In this document: positions 1-10,226 of the stretch, piece after piece | How the letters are laid out: the number at the start of each line of letters is the position of its first letter | Numbering within the stretch: the stretch's first letter is position 1 | NCBI GenBank assembly: GCA_029207755.1 | Contig: JARCOQ010000002.1 | Coordinates: forward strand, 92,231,087 to 92,295,086 | Origin: Chamaea fasciata | Lineage: Eukaryota > Chordata > Aves > Passeriformes > Sylviidae | Length of the DNA stretch: 64,000 bases | Direction of reading: 5' to 3' | Position numbers and translations under genes: made by a program | Notes under the pieces: generated by a model | What the model was told of the DNA's origin: nothing | Seen by the model: only the letters and a program-made list of their open reading frames with translations | Databases searched by the model: none

Positions 1-318
1 GATTAGTGGAAATCTTTTAAAATTATAACCTTCAAATGCAGATAAAAATTATATAATTAGCAAAGAGAAGTGCAAATTTTATTAAAAAATATTCAATTTG
101 TGAAAAAAATCTTTAAACAGCTAGTTTCCTAGCATGACCTTTTTTGTTTTAATTATTTTATCGAGTGTTCTGTGACACACTTCCACTCAGCTGTATTTTT
201 CAATTAATCTCTTTGGCAAATAAAACTACATGGCCAGTGACCTGGTTAGACACTTTCAGAGTTGGAAATCAGATATTTTTTCCAGCCTAAGGGTTAGATC
301 CTGTTACAATCACACACA
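1..318. other. Unassigned AT-rich DNA
   Basis: AT-rich single-copy-looking sequence with short A and T runs. I see no gene, no repeat family and no regulatory motif that I could defend. It ends where the CR1 fragment in minus orientation starts. Confidence 0.5.
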
Positions 319-581
319 TACAGAATCACACAGAGAATCACTAGGTCAGAAGAAACCTCCAAGATCATTGAGTCCAATCCAGCCCTAACACCTCAACTAA
401 ACCATGGCATCAAGTGCCACATCCAGTCTTGTTTTAAACACATCCAGGGATGGTGACTCCACCACCTGCCCGGGCAGACAATGCCAGTATTTTATCACTC
501 TTTCCATAAAAATCTTTTTCCTAAAATCCAACCTATATTTCCCTTGGTGCAGCTTACAACTTCATGGTATTTCCTTGTGCT
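319..581 (-). mobile_element. CR1 LINE 3' fragment, minus strand
   Basis: Read on the minus strand this is the tail of a CR1 non-LTR retrotransposon. On the plus strand it opens with gaatcac repeats, then 'cctccaagatcattgagtcc', 'ccagggatggtgactccacc' and 'tttttcctaaaatccaacct', which are the reverse complement of the conserved CR1 3' UTR and end of ORF2. CR1 elements insert by target-primed reverse transcription and are nearly always 5'-truncated, as here (about 260 bp of a roughly 4.5-kb element). Substitutions are spread throughout, so it is an old, inactive copy. It abuts a second CR1 3' end in the opposite orientation. Assignment is by eye; the subfamily is not determined. Confidence 0.82.
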
Positions 582-583
582 GA

Positions 584-702
584 AATGGACAAGGCTTTGA
601 ACAACCTAACCTGGTGAAAGACATGCCTGCCCATGGCAGGGTGAGTGAAACAAATGATCTTCAAACGTTGCTTCCAATACAAACTATTCTTGGATTGTGT
701 GA
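584..702 (+). mobile_element. CR1 LINE 3' terminus, plus strand
   Basis: Only the last 120 bp or so of a CR1 copy. The order 'ggctttgaacaacctaacct', 'cctgcccatggcaggg', 'aatgatcttcaaacg', 'ttccaatacaaactattctt' follows the conserved CR1 3' UTR, ending in a degenerate form of the ATTCTATGATT tail. It is divergent from the consensus, so old. It starts within a few bases of the end of the minus-strand CR1 fragment at 319-581. Both pieces contain a 3' end, so they are two insertions, not one insertion with a 5' inversion. Confidence 0.72.
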
Positions 703-1458
703 AGTCAGGTATGAAATACATTTGGCTTTCATTATGTCTATCTTAAATTCTCACCCATTACATGCATTCCATTACTTTCCGTTTGCACACCCTCATCTGC
801 AGTTACTGGGAATTTGATGGGAAACCTACTAGTCAGAAAGAAATCCATGAGGTTACAGACATTGTATGACCCTTTGAATGGCAGCAGCTTTATGATACAA
901 ATTTTATCCCAGGAGGTTTTCTTAACCACAAAGCTTGAACAACGCTTCTAAAATCAAACACAGTAACAGAATGTCAGAGTGCTCTGACAAAAGTATAGGT
1001 GAATAATAGCAAAGAAACTGGTATTTGATGACACTGATAGGATATGATATTAAATCTAACTGTAAGAACCTAACAGCAAAAGGTAGTAAACATATTCCAC
1101 TGTAGCATTTGGTGTGAAGATCATATAGAATGTATAGGCTTTTAAAAGTCCTTTGAAGTTCCTGGTCAACCTAACAAGGAAGTGATACTTTTACCCTAGG
1201 GCATCAATTAAATAGCCACTGTGTTTATGTAGTCTGGGATGTAAATGTTAGAAGAAGGAGGAAATAACTCTCTCTGTGATTTTTACCAATCAACACAGTT
1301 TTGAAGTTGCAGTGATGGGCAACATTAGCTTTGCAGATTTCCAGCTGAAATTTGGCTGCATTGAAATACTGTTCAACCTACTTGCAGCTCTGTGCCTCTT
1401 CATTGTTTATATGAGAACAGGTCTCCTTCACATCAGGCAGTCGGGTTTTATGATTTGA
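703..1458. other. Unassigned AT-rich DNA
   Basis: About 750 bp between two CR1 fragments. The short open frames on either strand have no recognisable similarity and no compositional support. A 60-codon frame near 1276-1458 runs into the CR1 region in a different reading frame and looks like chance. Confidence 0.5.
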
Positions 1459-1999
1459 CATGACAATAGGCCTGTCAGTGTCACTTCAGTGCCTGGTAAA
1501 GTTATGGAGAAGATTATTCTGGGAGGTATTGAAAAACACCAGATCGACAACCCAGTCATTGGTCCTTACATTACAGGAAAGTCCTGTTTGTCAAACCTAA
1601 TTTCTTTTTATGAGAGGATACCCCACCTACTTGATCAAGGGAAGCCAGCTGATGTAACCTTTTTGGATTTCAGCAAAGCTTTTGATATTGCCTCTCATAG
1701 TATCCATCAGGAAAAACTGTCCAGCCCACAGCTGGATAAAAACATTGTGGGATGGGAGAGCAACTGGCTCATGGGTCAGGCACAAAGAGTTATAAGTGAC
1801 TTGGGTGTCATCAGACGTGTCACTAGAGCGGTTCCACAGGGCTCCATCCCATGTCCTGTGCTCTTCATCATCTTCATAAATGACTTGGACACAGGACTGG
1901 AAAGGATACTGAGTAAGTTTTCAGATGATACAAAACTGGGAAAATCTGACTACTCCCTGGAGCGCAGAGAGACCCTGCAGAGACTTCCAGATTTCCCCT
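1459..1999 (+). mobile_element. CR1 LINE reverse-transcriptase (ORF2) fragment, frame still open
   Basis: An internal piece of CR1 ORF2 covering the palm of the reverse transcriptase. The frame is open from 1459, just after a TGA at 1456-1458, to the TAA at 1999-2001. It begins with RPVSVTSVPGKVMEKII, a typical CR1 lead-in. Motif A, FLDFSKAFD, is at 1660-1686 and holds the first catalytic Asp. Motif B, VPQGS, is at 1831-1845. Motif C reads FSDD at 1918-1929, against the usual FADD, with both catalytic Asp residues present. Both ends are missing: no endonuclease, no ORF2 C-terminus and no 3' UTR. Many core residues differ from the usual CR1 wording, so this is an old dead fragment whose frame has survived about 180 codons. 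The only apparent start codon is a GTG, which is not a meaningful start. It is not a host gene. Confidence 0.88.
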
Positions 2000-2001
2000 A
2001 A

Positions 2002-3275
2002 ATGCTGGGCATTTATTTTCTAGAACCTCCTAATGAATGTGGCATATTCTCCTCTCCTCAGTAAACCAGGCACAGAAGCAAAAGAGCAGAAGCAAAAGTG
2101 TAACTGCTTTTTCTATTGCACTCCCTCCCCACACCATTTTTCTCGTGAGGCACTCACAGGGGAAGCGATCTTTCCTCTCTTGAAGACAAGTACTGCTCTC
2201 AATACCCCTTTTTATGCTGAGCATGTAATAGGAGGAAAAAGGAACTATTTAGTCCTTCCTTTTCTGCATGTCCAGGATGCTGCCTCCAACCAATTTCTGT
2301 ATAAAGCTATTTTCACTTAAATTGAAATGTAGTTGATAATCCATCTAAACACAAGCCAGACTTGCTGAAGACTTTAAGAGGTCAGCTTTTTCCTGGCAGC
2401 TAAAACCAAAACAATAGTAAAAGCTCAGCTCTCACTGAAACTCTCTTCTGGTCACTATAAATACTATGGGAAAGAACACTAGTCCCAGTGAAAGCAAATG
2501 TTAAAAACTGCAGTCTGCTACATAACATTTAAGATCTGCTTTCAATTTTCACCATTCAGGCACCTGAAAACCCAGTGACACCACATGGATCTAACAGTAT
2601 TTTACCATTGCAAAACATGCCGGATATTTCAGAGGATGTCAGACTTTCACTCCAAGTGCCGTTAAGGACACTTTTCATGACAATGAATTCCTTTTCTCTG
2701 GCTTGTCTCTTTCCAAAGGCCTTTGTACCTTTCTTTTCCCCTTGCACTGCCCCCCCTAGCCCCTCAGTATTTAAGGGCCTCAAATGAAACTCAGTCCATT
2801 TCCTTTACATTTTTTTCCTCTGAAGATGGCTGTGTGAACTTGTTTCATTCTGACATTTAAAAACACATGATGAATGCTGTCATTATTATTACCAAGAATA
2901 ACTGAGTAAGGGGCTTTCCAGTAGCTATCTAGCCTTTGTGTTCCTGTGTCTTTTTATGCTATTTGATTAAAAATTACCATTATGAATATAAATGCCATTA
3001 TTCCTTTCTAAAAAGATTATTGTTGTGTCTATTTTTCACCTGTATTGACCTTGCCCTTTTAATGTGACAGAGACTTCATTCATATATAATCACACAGAGA
3101 TATAAAAGTGGCCCATGAAATTAGGTCCTGGAAAAAAGAAAAAGGAGACAGGACTGTGTCCTAGATGTTGAGGAAAAAAAATCAGTTTATTTTAAAGATT
3201 TTGTTCACATTTTGTTTGCTTGTTTTTAAGTACTGCAGCTTAATGAACAGGCTGACAAATTAATCACTCCCTCTT
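2002..3275. other. Unassigned DNA
   Basis: About 1.3 kb with several short overlapping open frames on both strands (for example around 2030-2320 and 2560-2790). None has a recognisable domain or start context, and frames overlap on opposite strands, so I treat them as chance. No repeat family recognised. Confidence 0.45.
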
Positions 3276-3560
3276 TAAAAAAAACCCCCAAATTTAACAA
3301 ATAAAAATATCCAAGCCCCCCCACCAAAACACCACCAACAAAAAACAACAAAAAACCCCACAACCCCCACCCCCCAAAAAAACCCCCCAAAAAAACCAAA
3401 AAGAACCCCAAAACCCAAAGAAACCCCAAAACTCTATCTAACCAACAAAAAACCCCACTAAAATCCCTAACCAGACCAACCAAAAAACAAGCACTAAAAC
3501 AAAGGATGAAAAAACCACCAAAAGCCCTCAAATCCAAAACTAAACAGAAACTTGCCAAAC
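3276..3560. repeat. A/C-rich low-complexity tract (poly-AC, G/T-rich on the minus strand)
   Basis: About 285 bp made almost only of A and C, with alternating A runs and C runs of 3-7 bases (for example the A7/C6 alternation near 3375-3395). The complementary strand is G-run/T-run DNA resembling GGGGTTTT-type repeats and could form G-quadruplexes. There is no fixed period. A 110-codon minus-strand frame with Gly/Phe/Leu-rich wording is only the translation of this tract. It could be a decayed simple repeat or a tract of the kind common in passerine genomes. Confidence 0.85.
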
Positions 3561-4384
3561 CCCAAGAAAAACCCTGATTGGAAATTTGTTATTTGTAGTA
3601 ATACTTCTGACTTCCTCCCTGTTCCAGTTTGGTTTTGATCTACAGACAATAGGGAACTATTTTCCACTTGTAAGAGGAATTAATTTTTGTGCTAATTCAG
3701 TCTTCATTTCAACCCAACTGTAGGAAAAGAGACTTTTTTCTATACGCTTTTTTTCATTTTCTCTAGTAAACTGTTTATCTTTTCTCTCATGCATCTCTGA
3801 CTGGTTTCAAACAATGCAACAAAGTAATAGAATAAAAGTGATATAATAAGAACAGAATTTGGCTCGCTAAAATTTTTTATACCTTAATGACCAAAATAAC
3901 TGAGATAGCTACGATAGCTACTACTAGGGCTTTGAATTTCTACATTCATTCATTCACAGATTCACAATGAAAGAGTTTCTCAGCTGTTCTCATTATCATT
4001 GGAAGTGCATACACATGTCCTCCTACTAATTCATAACCTATGTTTTCCAGCTAGTCAAAGCATGAACCAAGCTTATTGAAATTTTAGCAAGCCTGAAAAT
4101 TGGGCAAGATTTTCTCCAAGCTATTTTTATTTTTGGAATAGATTTGCTTCACTGGATGTAGGATGTTTTAAGTAATCCAATATCAACTCATCTTTCAAAA
4201 CAGACAAAAAAAGAGCTTTTGTTAGTGGAGATGGTAATTAACATGTAATCCACATAAAAATTTTACAAATTTACTTTGTGTTTGCACAGGCTTACATGAC
4301 TAGCTCAGAAGCTGTGTCTGGAAGAAAATCAAACATAGGACTTTCTACACTGATGATTCATCCACTGTCTCCTATTGGTAATAA
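3561..4384. other. Unassigned AT-rich DNA
   Basis: Single-copy-looking sequence without a supported gene or repeat. The region ends about where CR1 wording begins ('gggagcctacaagaaagatgg' minus its last base, near 4391). Confidence 0.45.
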
Positions 4385-4710
4385 CAGAAGGGAGCCTACA
4401 AGAAAGATGGAGAGAAACAATTTACAAGAGCATGTGGTGTCAGGACAAGGGGGAATGTCTTCAAACTGAAAGACAGTAGGTTTAGATTATATGTTAGAAA
4501 AAATTCTTGACTGTGAGAATGGTGAGGCACTGGAACAGATTATCCCAGGAAGTTGTGCATGCTCCATCCCTAGAAGGGTTCAAGGCCAGGTTGGATGGAG
4601 ATCTGAGCAATCTGCTCTGGTTAAAGGTATCCCCATCCATGGTAGAGGTGTCGGGACAAGATGATCTCTGAGGTCCCTTCCAACCCAAACCATTGTATGA
4701 TTCTATGATT
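4385..4710 (+). mobile_element. CR1 LINE 3' end, complete tail
   Basis: About 325 bp of CR1 sense strand: the end of ORF2 ('tcaggacaagggggaatg', 'gtgaggcactggaacag', 'caaggccaggttggatgg') followed by the 3' UTR ('cccatccatggtagagg', 'gaggtcccttccaaccc') and the hallmark tail 'attgtatgattctatgatt' at about 4691-4709. CR1 has no poly(A) tail; the short ATTCTATG-type repeat is its 3' end. Similarity to the consensus is high by eye, so this may be one of the younger CR1 copies here. Open frames at 4278-4469 and, on the minus strand, 4494-4736 are by-products of it. The GGAA microsatellite begins about 29 bp after the tail. Confidence 0.9.
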
Positions 4711-4738
4711 GTAAGTTTCATCTGTATAGATTTCAAGC

Positions 4739-4850
4739 GGAAGGAAGGAAGGAAGGAAGGAAGGAAGGAAGGAAGGAAGGAAGGAAGGAAGGAAGGAAGG
4801 AAGGAAGGAAGGAAGGAAGGAAGGAAGGAAGGAAGGAAGGAAGGAAGGAA
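4739..4850. repeat. (GGAA)28 microsatellite
   Basis: 112 bp of uninterrupted GGAA, exactly 28 units, followed by an imperfect unit. The homopurine/homopyrimidine character permits triplex (H-DNA) formation, and GGAA is also the core of ETS-family binding sites. Perfect repeats of this length are usually length-polymorphic. The 81-codon frame reading KEGRKEGR across it is an artefact. Confidence 0.98.
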
Positions 4851-5029
4851 GGAGGCAAGTTTAGGTATTTTTCATTTCACAAGCCACCCAGGAGTATTTT
4901 ATACAGGAACTGACAAAAATGCCACTCTTCTTCTCTAAAATGTATAACATGTTCTACAGTTCCTGTTTACCAAATAACGTAGTTGCATGGCCTGATTCTA
5001 TGTTATATGCCAAATGCATGTTTGTATTC

Positions 5030-5945
5030 TGTCCTGTTAAAAATCTCTATTGGTGATCTGGTTGAGGGGATTGAATGTACCCTCAATAAGTTCTCAGATG
5101 ACAGTAATCTGACTGGGTCTGCTGCAGGGCAGGAAGGCTCTGCAGAGGGATATGGATAGGCTGGATAGATGGGTTGAGGCCAGCAATATGAGGTTTGATA
5201 AAGCAAAGTGTCAGGTCCTGCTTTTGGGTCACAACAACCCAGGCAGTGATACAGGCAGCAGGCAGAGTGGCTGAAAAGTGGCATCGAGGAAAAAGAACCT
5301 GGGGGTGCTGGTAGACAGCAGCTGAACATGAGTCAGGGTATGCCCAGGTGGCCAAGGCCAGTGGCATCCTGGCCTGTATCAGCAATAGCGTGGCCAGCAG
5401 GACAAGGACAGCAGTCATCCCCCTTTACTTGGCACTGCTTAGGCTGCACCGTGAATACCATTTTCCATTTTGGGCCCTTCACTACAGAAAAGACATTGAG
5501 CTGCTGGAGTATGTCCAGAGAAGGGCAACAAAACTGGTGAATGAGCTAGATGGTAAGTTCTATGATGAGCAGCTGAGGGAGCTGGGGTTATTTAGCCTGG
5601 AGAAAAAAGAGCACAGGGGAGACCTTATCTCTCCCTGCCAGAGAGGGGATTGTAGCCAGGTGAGGGGTCAACCTGGAGAACTAATGAGAGGACATAGCCT
5701 GAAGCTATGCCAGGGGAGGTTCAGGATGGACATCAGGAAGAACTTCTTCATGGAAAAGGTTGTTGGACATTGGAACGAGCTGCCCAGGGAGGTTGTCTGG
5801 TCACCATCTGTGGAGGTGCTGAAGAAATGACTGGGCGAGGCACTTAGTGCTATGGTCTAATTGTCAGCGTAGGCATGGATCAAAAGTTGGACTCAATGAT
5901 CTCAGAAATCTTTTCCAACCTAAATAATTCTGTGATTCTGTGATT
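5030..5945 (+). mobile_element. CR1 LINE 3' fragment, 0.9 kb, with long C-terminal ORF2 frame
   Basis: The longest CR1 piece in the window. It starts in the reverse-transcriptase region (wording equivalent to 'LFN-FIDDL-EGIECTL-KFSDD', interrupted by frameshifts between about 5030 and 5340). It continues through the ORF2 C-terminus, open from about 5348 to the TGA at 5828-5830. Recognisable stretches are ILACISNSVASRTRT, VQRRATKLVNELDGK, LRELGLFSLEKKE, GRFRMDIRKNFF and HWNELPREVV. The 3' UTR ends in 'attctgtgattctgtgatt' at about 5927-5945, the typical CR1 tail. It is 5'-truncated and carries frame breaks upstream, so it cannot encode a working protein. Confidence 0.9.
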
Positions 5946-7799
5946 CATTGCAGAGCACTTAATTAGCACACTGGAGATACCAATCAGCTGTGCAGCATAT
6001 TAGACCTTGGAAGATCAAGAAGACTTATGTGGATGAGAAGAATAAACTTGTGCAGTCAAGAGTCAGGAAATGCCACAGAAAAGGCATCTGTAACTAACTG
6101 CATGGGACAAATGTAACTGAATGGGACAAAAGACAAAGTCTCCTCTGCATGCCAGGTAGGCGATTTTCAGAATCTACATAAACAATTTCTTCTAACATTC
6201 AAAAGATGTACTCATAAAAGCCTTCAGTATGAAAAATTTGAATTTAAAATGCTCCAAAACCATTAATTGTTTAATTAGAATAGCCTACACTTCATTATTA
6301 CCTGCATTATACACAAATTCTTTTTCTTTCTTGGAAGGCAAAGGGAAGTGGAATGATCTTCAAGGAGACAACTGGCCTAGAAGACACACCTTTACAAAAG
6401 ACAAATTCTGGATTTAAAAGTGCTTTGTGATGTGGGATTAGAATGTAAATGATTATGAAAACCTAAATACAAGCAGCATGGATGTTTCTCTTTCATTATG
6501 GAAGACAAACTGATTAGGTTTATCTTTATCAGGAAGCAGTTCCTTCAGATTAATTATTACTTGAACTAATGGGGAGCAAAGAGATAGTCTATATAATGTG
6601 GTAGTCAGAGTTCAGAGGTACTATTATCCATCCATTCTGTGTATAATACAGAACTTTTATGGATTTTAACAGCCATATACTTGTGATTCTAATTTATTTT
6701 TTTAAAGTGCAGATGTAATTCAGCTGTATCTAACTTATCCAGTCCACAATGACTACAGATACAGTATCTATACAAAAACTAAAAAAAGGGCAAATTTTGT
6801 CAGACATTAAAATGCAATTCTTTATACTTATAGAATTTTGTATTTTTTAAGTGACTTAAACAGCCCTTGGCATTATTTTTCTGTAAGCCCACTAATATTA
6901 ATCCAAAACAATTCTGAGAACAACTCAGTGTTAGCATGGACCTGGAGGCAGTTTGGTAATTTTTAGGTGTGCTAAATGTACTTTGTTGACACATGCGTCA
7001 TGGGGGTGCTCAGCTGTATAGTATTAAAAATGCAGAGGTGAGATATTAGAAAACATTTCTTAAAAGAAAAAAAAAGTAGTCAGTGCTACTGACAGAAATG
7101 AAATTCAGATTTTGGTCACAGTCAACCATCCAAAATTTCATTAAGGACATGTAAGTCTTCCATCTAATTCAGTACATACAAGAAATATGGTGATTTGCTG
7201 ACTTTTTTTCTTCAAATCTGGCTATGGGGTGGGTGACAATTAGACAATTATTACTGTTAAAATAAAATATAAATATTAAAGTAACTCTGATGGCTGAAAC
7301 CTCTCTGTTTTATTCTCATGTGATTTCTGTGATTTTAAATGAGGCATACCTCATTTGAAGCTAATGAAATTACACAACTGTGAAAGCAGGATGTGAGGAT
7401 TTAGGTTTTTTGGGTACATTTATGTTGCTAAAAAAAAAATGGAAATGAATGCAAGTGTTGGACTGCTGATTTCCACAAAGAATATTTTTTTTTCCCTGCA
7501 TTTTGCTTCCAATGGCTCCAGCAGGCTGCACAAAACAATACTTGGACATGGTCTTCAGCTCCACTGATATCCAAGACTTCTCCTGGAAATGATTGTGGAC
7601 AAAACTAACACAGGCTTTCCCTCCTTGCTTTACATCATCTTCTGACACCACTGGGCTTTGTGCTCTCATCTCACCCAAAGACAGAGCATGTACTCTTGTT
7701 TTTTTCATTATATAAACGCTGTTCCTGTGATCTACAATACAATCCTTGCAGTATTTTATTGAGTTTGAAAAGAACCTCCTATCTCCTATAACAAATAAA
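5946..7799. other. Unassigned AT-rich DNA
   Basis: About 1.85 kb of AT-rich sequence with no supported gene or repeat. Short frames, such as those on the minus strand at 6800-6994 and 7370-7708, have no recognisable similarity. Confidence 0.45.
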
Positions 7800-7842
7800 A
7801 ATTGTTATCTTTTGCTATCTCCTATAGCAAAAGATAACAATT
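7800..7842. repeat. Perfect inverted repeat: 19-bp arms, 5-nt loop
   Basis: The left arm (7800-7818, reading aattgttatcttttgctat) is the exact reverse complement of the right arm (7824-7842), separated by ctcct. A 12-bp direct repeat, ctatctcctata, occurs at 7779-7790 and again at 7815-7826, the second copy spanning the loop. The structure therefore combines an imperfect 36-bp direct duplication with an inversion. It could fold as a 43-nt hairpin in RNA or a cruciform in DNA. It is shorter than a typical pre-miRNA. No transposon with matching termini is seen. Confidence 0.95.
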
Positions 7843-10210
7843 GTAACACAGGCCAGAGGGGCAAAGGAGGATCGAGGAATAAGTCATACAGTGTAGGTAT
7901 GGATGCTCTCTTTGGATGAGCAAACATTACCCAACAGAGAACTGAGCCTGTTCATTTCAGTTAGCCTGGGGTCTGGGGACTAGAGCTCTGTTACTTGGTG
8001 ATATAGACAGTTCAGCCAAAAGAACAAACATTCAAGATATTAGCACTGGGAAACACAAAACATAGCACCTGACGGACTGAGATAAAGAGAAATTGGGAGC
8101 AGAGAAGCGAAGGAAAGATTCATAAAAATGGAAGGGATATGTTTATAACAGAGGGAAACTTTTTACATTAGCCAAGGAAGAAGGAAACAGATTGCAATGT
8201 GGAGGCAGATGCACAGCATAATTAAGGAAAGGAGTCACAGAAGGGAAGAGGGATTATAAACTCCTGACTGAGCAGAGTATTTGTGTAAATTATTTTTAAG
8301 AATACTTACGAAACTGGGACAAGCAAATACATAGTTATCTTACTGCAATATGAAGATAATTCTTGTACTAGCTTAAGTAAAGACTTAGTTAAAGGTAGAT
8401 TTGGAGGATCTTTGCATGTTTAGTGACTATATGCATCTGCTGCCACATGATCCATGATCTTACAGGTATGGGAGTGGACGGGCTTAAGCTACTTGTAAAT
8501 CATCCAATCAAAACAACTGTGATGATTTAGGGCAACTGGGCTGTGGCATCCCATTTATGTGAAAGGCTAAAAAAAAAAAGAGTACCACAATATGTGACAG
8601 CGAGACCAATGGATCTGAGAGGGGTGCAACCAAATGAGGCTTCAGGGCATATAATTCAAAGCCAGAGGAGGCCTGAGAAATAGCATGAATATATCTAATT
8701 CCTAAATTATTAGGAATTTTAAAAAGATTAGCTATCATTAGCTTTTGAAAGCTAAGTGTTTATTATGAAATTCTACTATTTATTGCAACAAACTTGAAAA
8801 ACTGAAATTATTTGCCAAGTGCGAAGACAGTATCAACATTCTTTTTTTGCTTAATGAGGAAATGAAGATAGAAGAGATAAAACAGTTTGAGATAAAGAGC
8901 TTTGTAAAGTCAAATTCTCAAGATTACATGGAGATAATTTTAAGGTTCTGTGTAGACCAAATCTCACAGATTTAATAGAAATAAAGAAAATCTTGTAAGG
9001 CAACTTTCTACCTCATTGAGAATATTATGCCTAGTAAACATACTTGCAATGAAGAAGTCTGACAAAAGCAAGAGCTGTAGAAGTCACTATCTCCCATCTT
9101 CTTCAGAAAGAGGTCAATAAATTAAGACTTGGGAATCTCAGGCTTCTTAGCAATATAAGTGGCTTTTGTGATTCTGCATAGCTACCTCTGAGTCAAAACA
9201 TTAATGCAAGCCATGCACATTTCTCAGTGGAACGGAGAATTACAAGGGTTATCTTTGTGTAGATACAATCAGAATTTACCGGAAGATGCCGGAATATTCC
9301 CCACTGATTATTGTCAGCTGTATTAATGCAATTACAATGGCTTGAACACTTTGGTACTTTCCAAGGACCTATTTATATAGCAGTCTATTACTAAACTCTG
9401 ACAACAGCAACCCAAATTATGATGCACTTACTCACCCTGGAGAGTACTTTGTACCATGAGCAGTCTCACTTTGAATAAAGCATTCACGATCTGGCCCATT
9501 ACCCTTTAATTATAGATGTTTCAGAGAAGAGTGAGCATCAGGGTTTACTGCACTATTTATAAAACAAGCTACCAGCCAAACGTTGTAGGACTTCTACAGC
9601 TTTAAAACCCCCAACATTCTTTCCCTTTAGGAGCTCTTCCACTTAGCACTTGAAGCTCATTTGAACATATCAAGAACTTCATTGTAATAAAAGAGGCATC
9701 TACAGATGAGAAATAATCCCACCCTTGGAAAAATCCAGCAGTTAATTCAAACAGCTGATTTATAATTTCTATTTTGGAAATTAAATATGTGTTTATTAAA
9801 TTAAATACAATATGTTCATTAATGCTGACAATAAAGCATTCTGCACTCCTAGCCTGTCCTCCTGCTGTAAAGCATTTTAGGATGCACTACAATAGCTATC
9901 ATTGTGTGAGCTGAATAACCCCTGAAATTCAATGAAATCTGTCTTCATTGTCTCTTATATTAATATGACTACACCAAAACACTAATCTGCAGAAACCAGA
10001 CTCTATCTGGCAAAAACTAGGAGGAAGCATCTCTTGGAATGAAGAGATCCCCATTTCTTCATTAACAGGGTGCTGCTACCACTTTGATTTGAAGTTGCTA
10101 CCACTAAATATTGTTTGAAGTAGGACATGAGCCTGAAGCAGCAGTGCTTGGATTCAGCAGCACAGGTGGGATTTTCTCAGTGTGTAGGGAGAAATATATA
10201 TGGTATTCCT
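7843..10210. other. Unassigned AT-rich DNA
   Basis: About 2.4 kb with no recognised repeat and no supported open frame. Sequence complexity is normal. I see nothing in it that I can name. Confidence 0.45.
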
Positions 10211-10212
10211 GG

Positions 10213-10226
10213 GCACCAGGGGGAGG
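10213..10226 (+). promoter_or_regulatory. Possible CTCF-binding motif
   Basis: The stretch gcaccagggggagg matches the core of the vertebrate CTCF consensus (CCACCAGGGGGCGC-like), with A in place of the usual C after the G run. CTCF organises chromatin loops and insulators. A single motif match in 64 kb is expected fairly often by chance, and occupancy cannot be judged from sequence. Confidence 0.28.

Noticed and set aside
319..702. Single CR1 insertion with a twin-priming inversion
   Set aside because: Both halves include a 3' end, which a single inverted insertion would not have.
3226..3558. Gly/Phe/Leu-rich minus-strand frame as a membrane protein
   Set aside because: It translates the A/C low-complexity tract, and hydrophobicity follows from G/T-rich codons.
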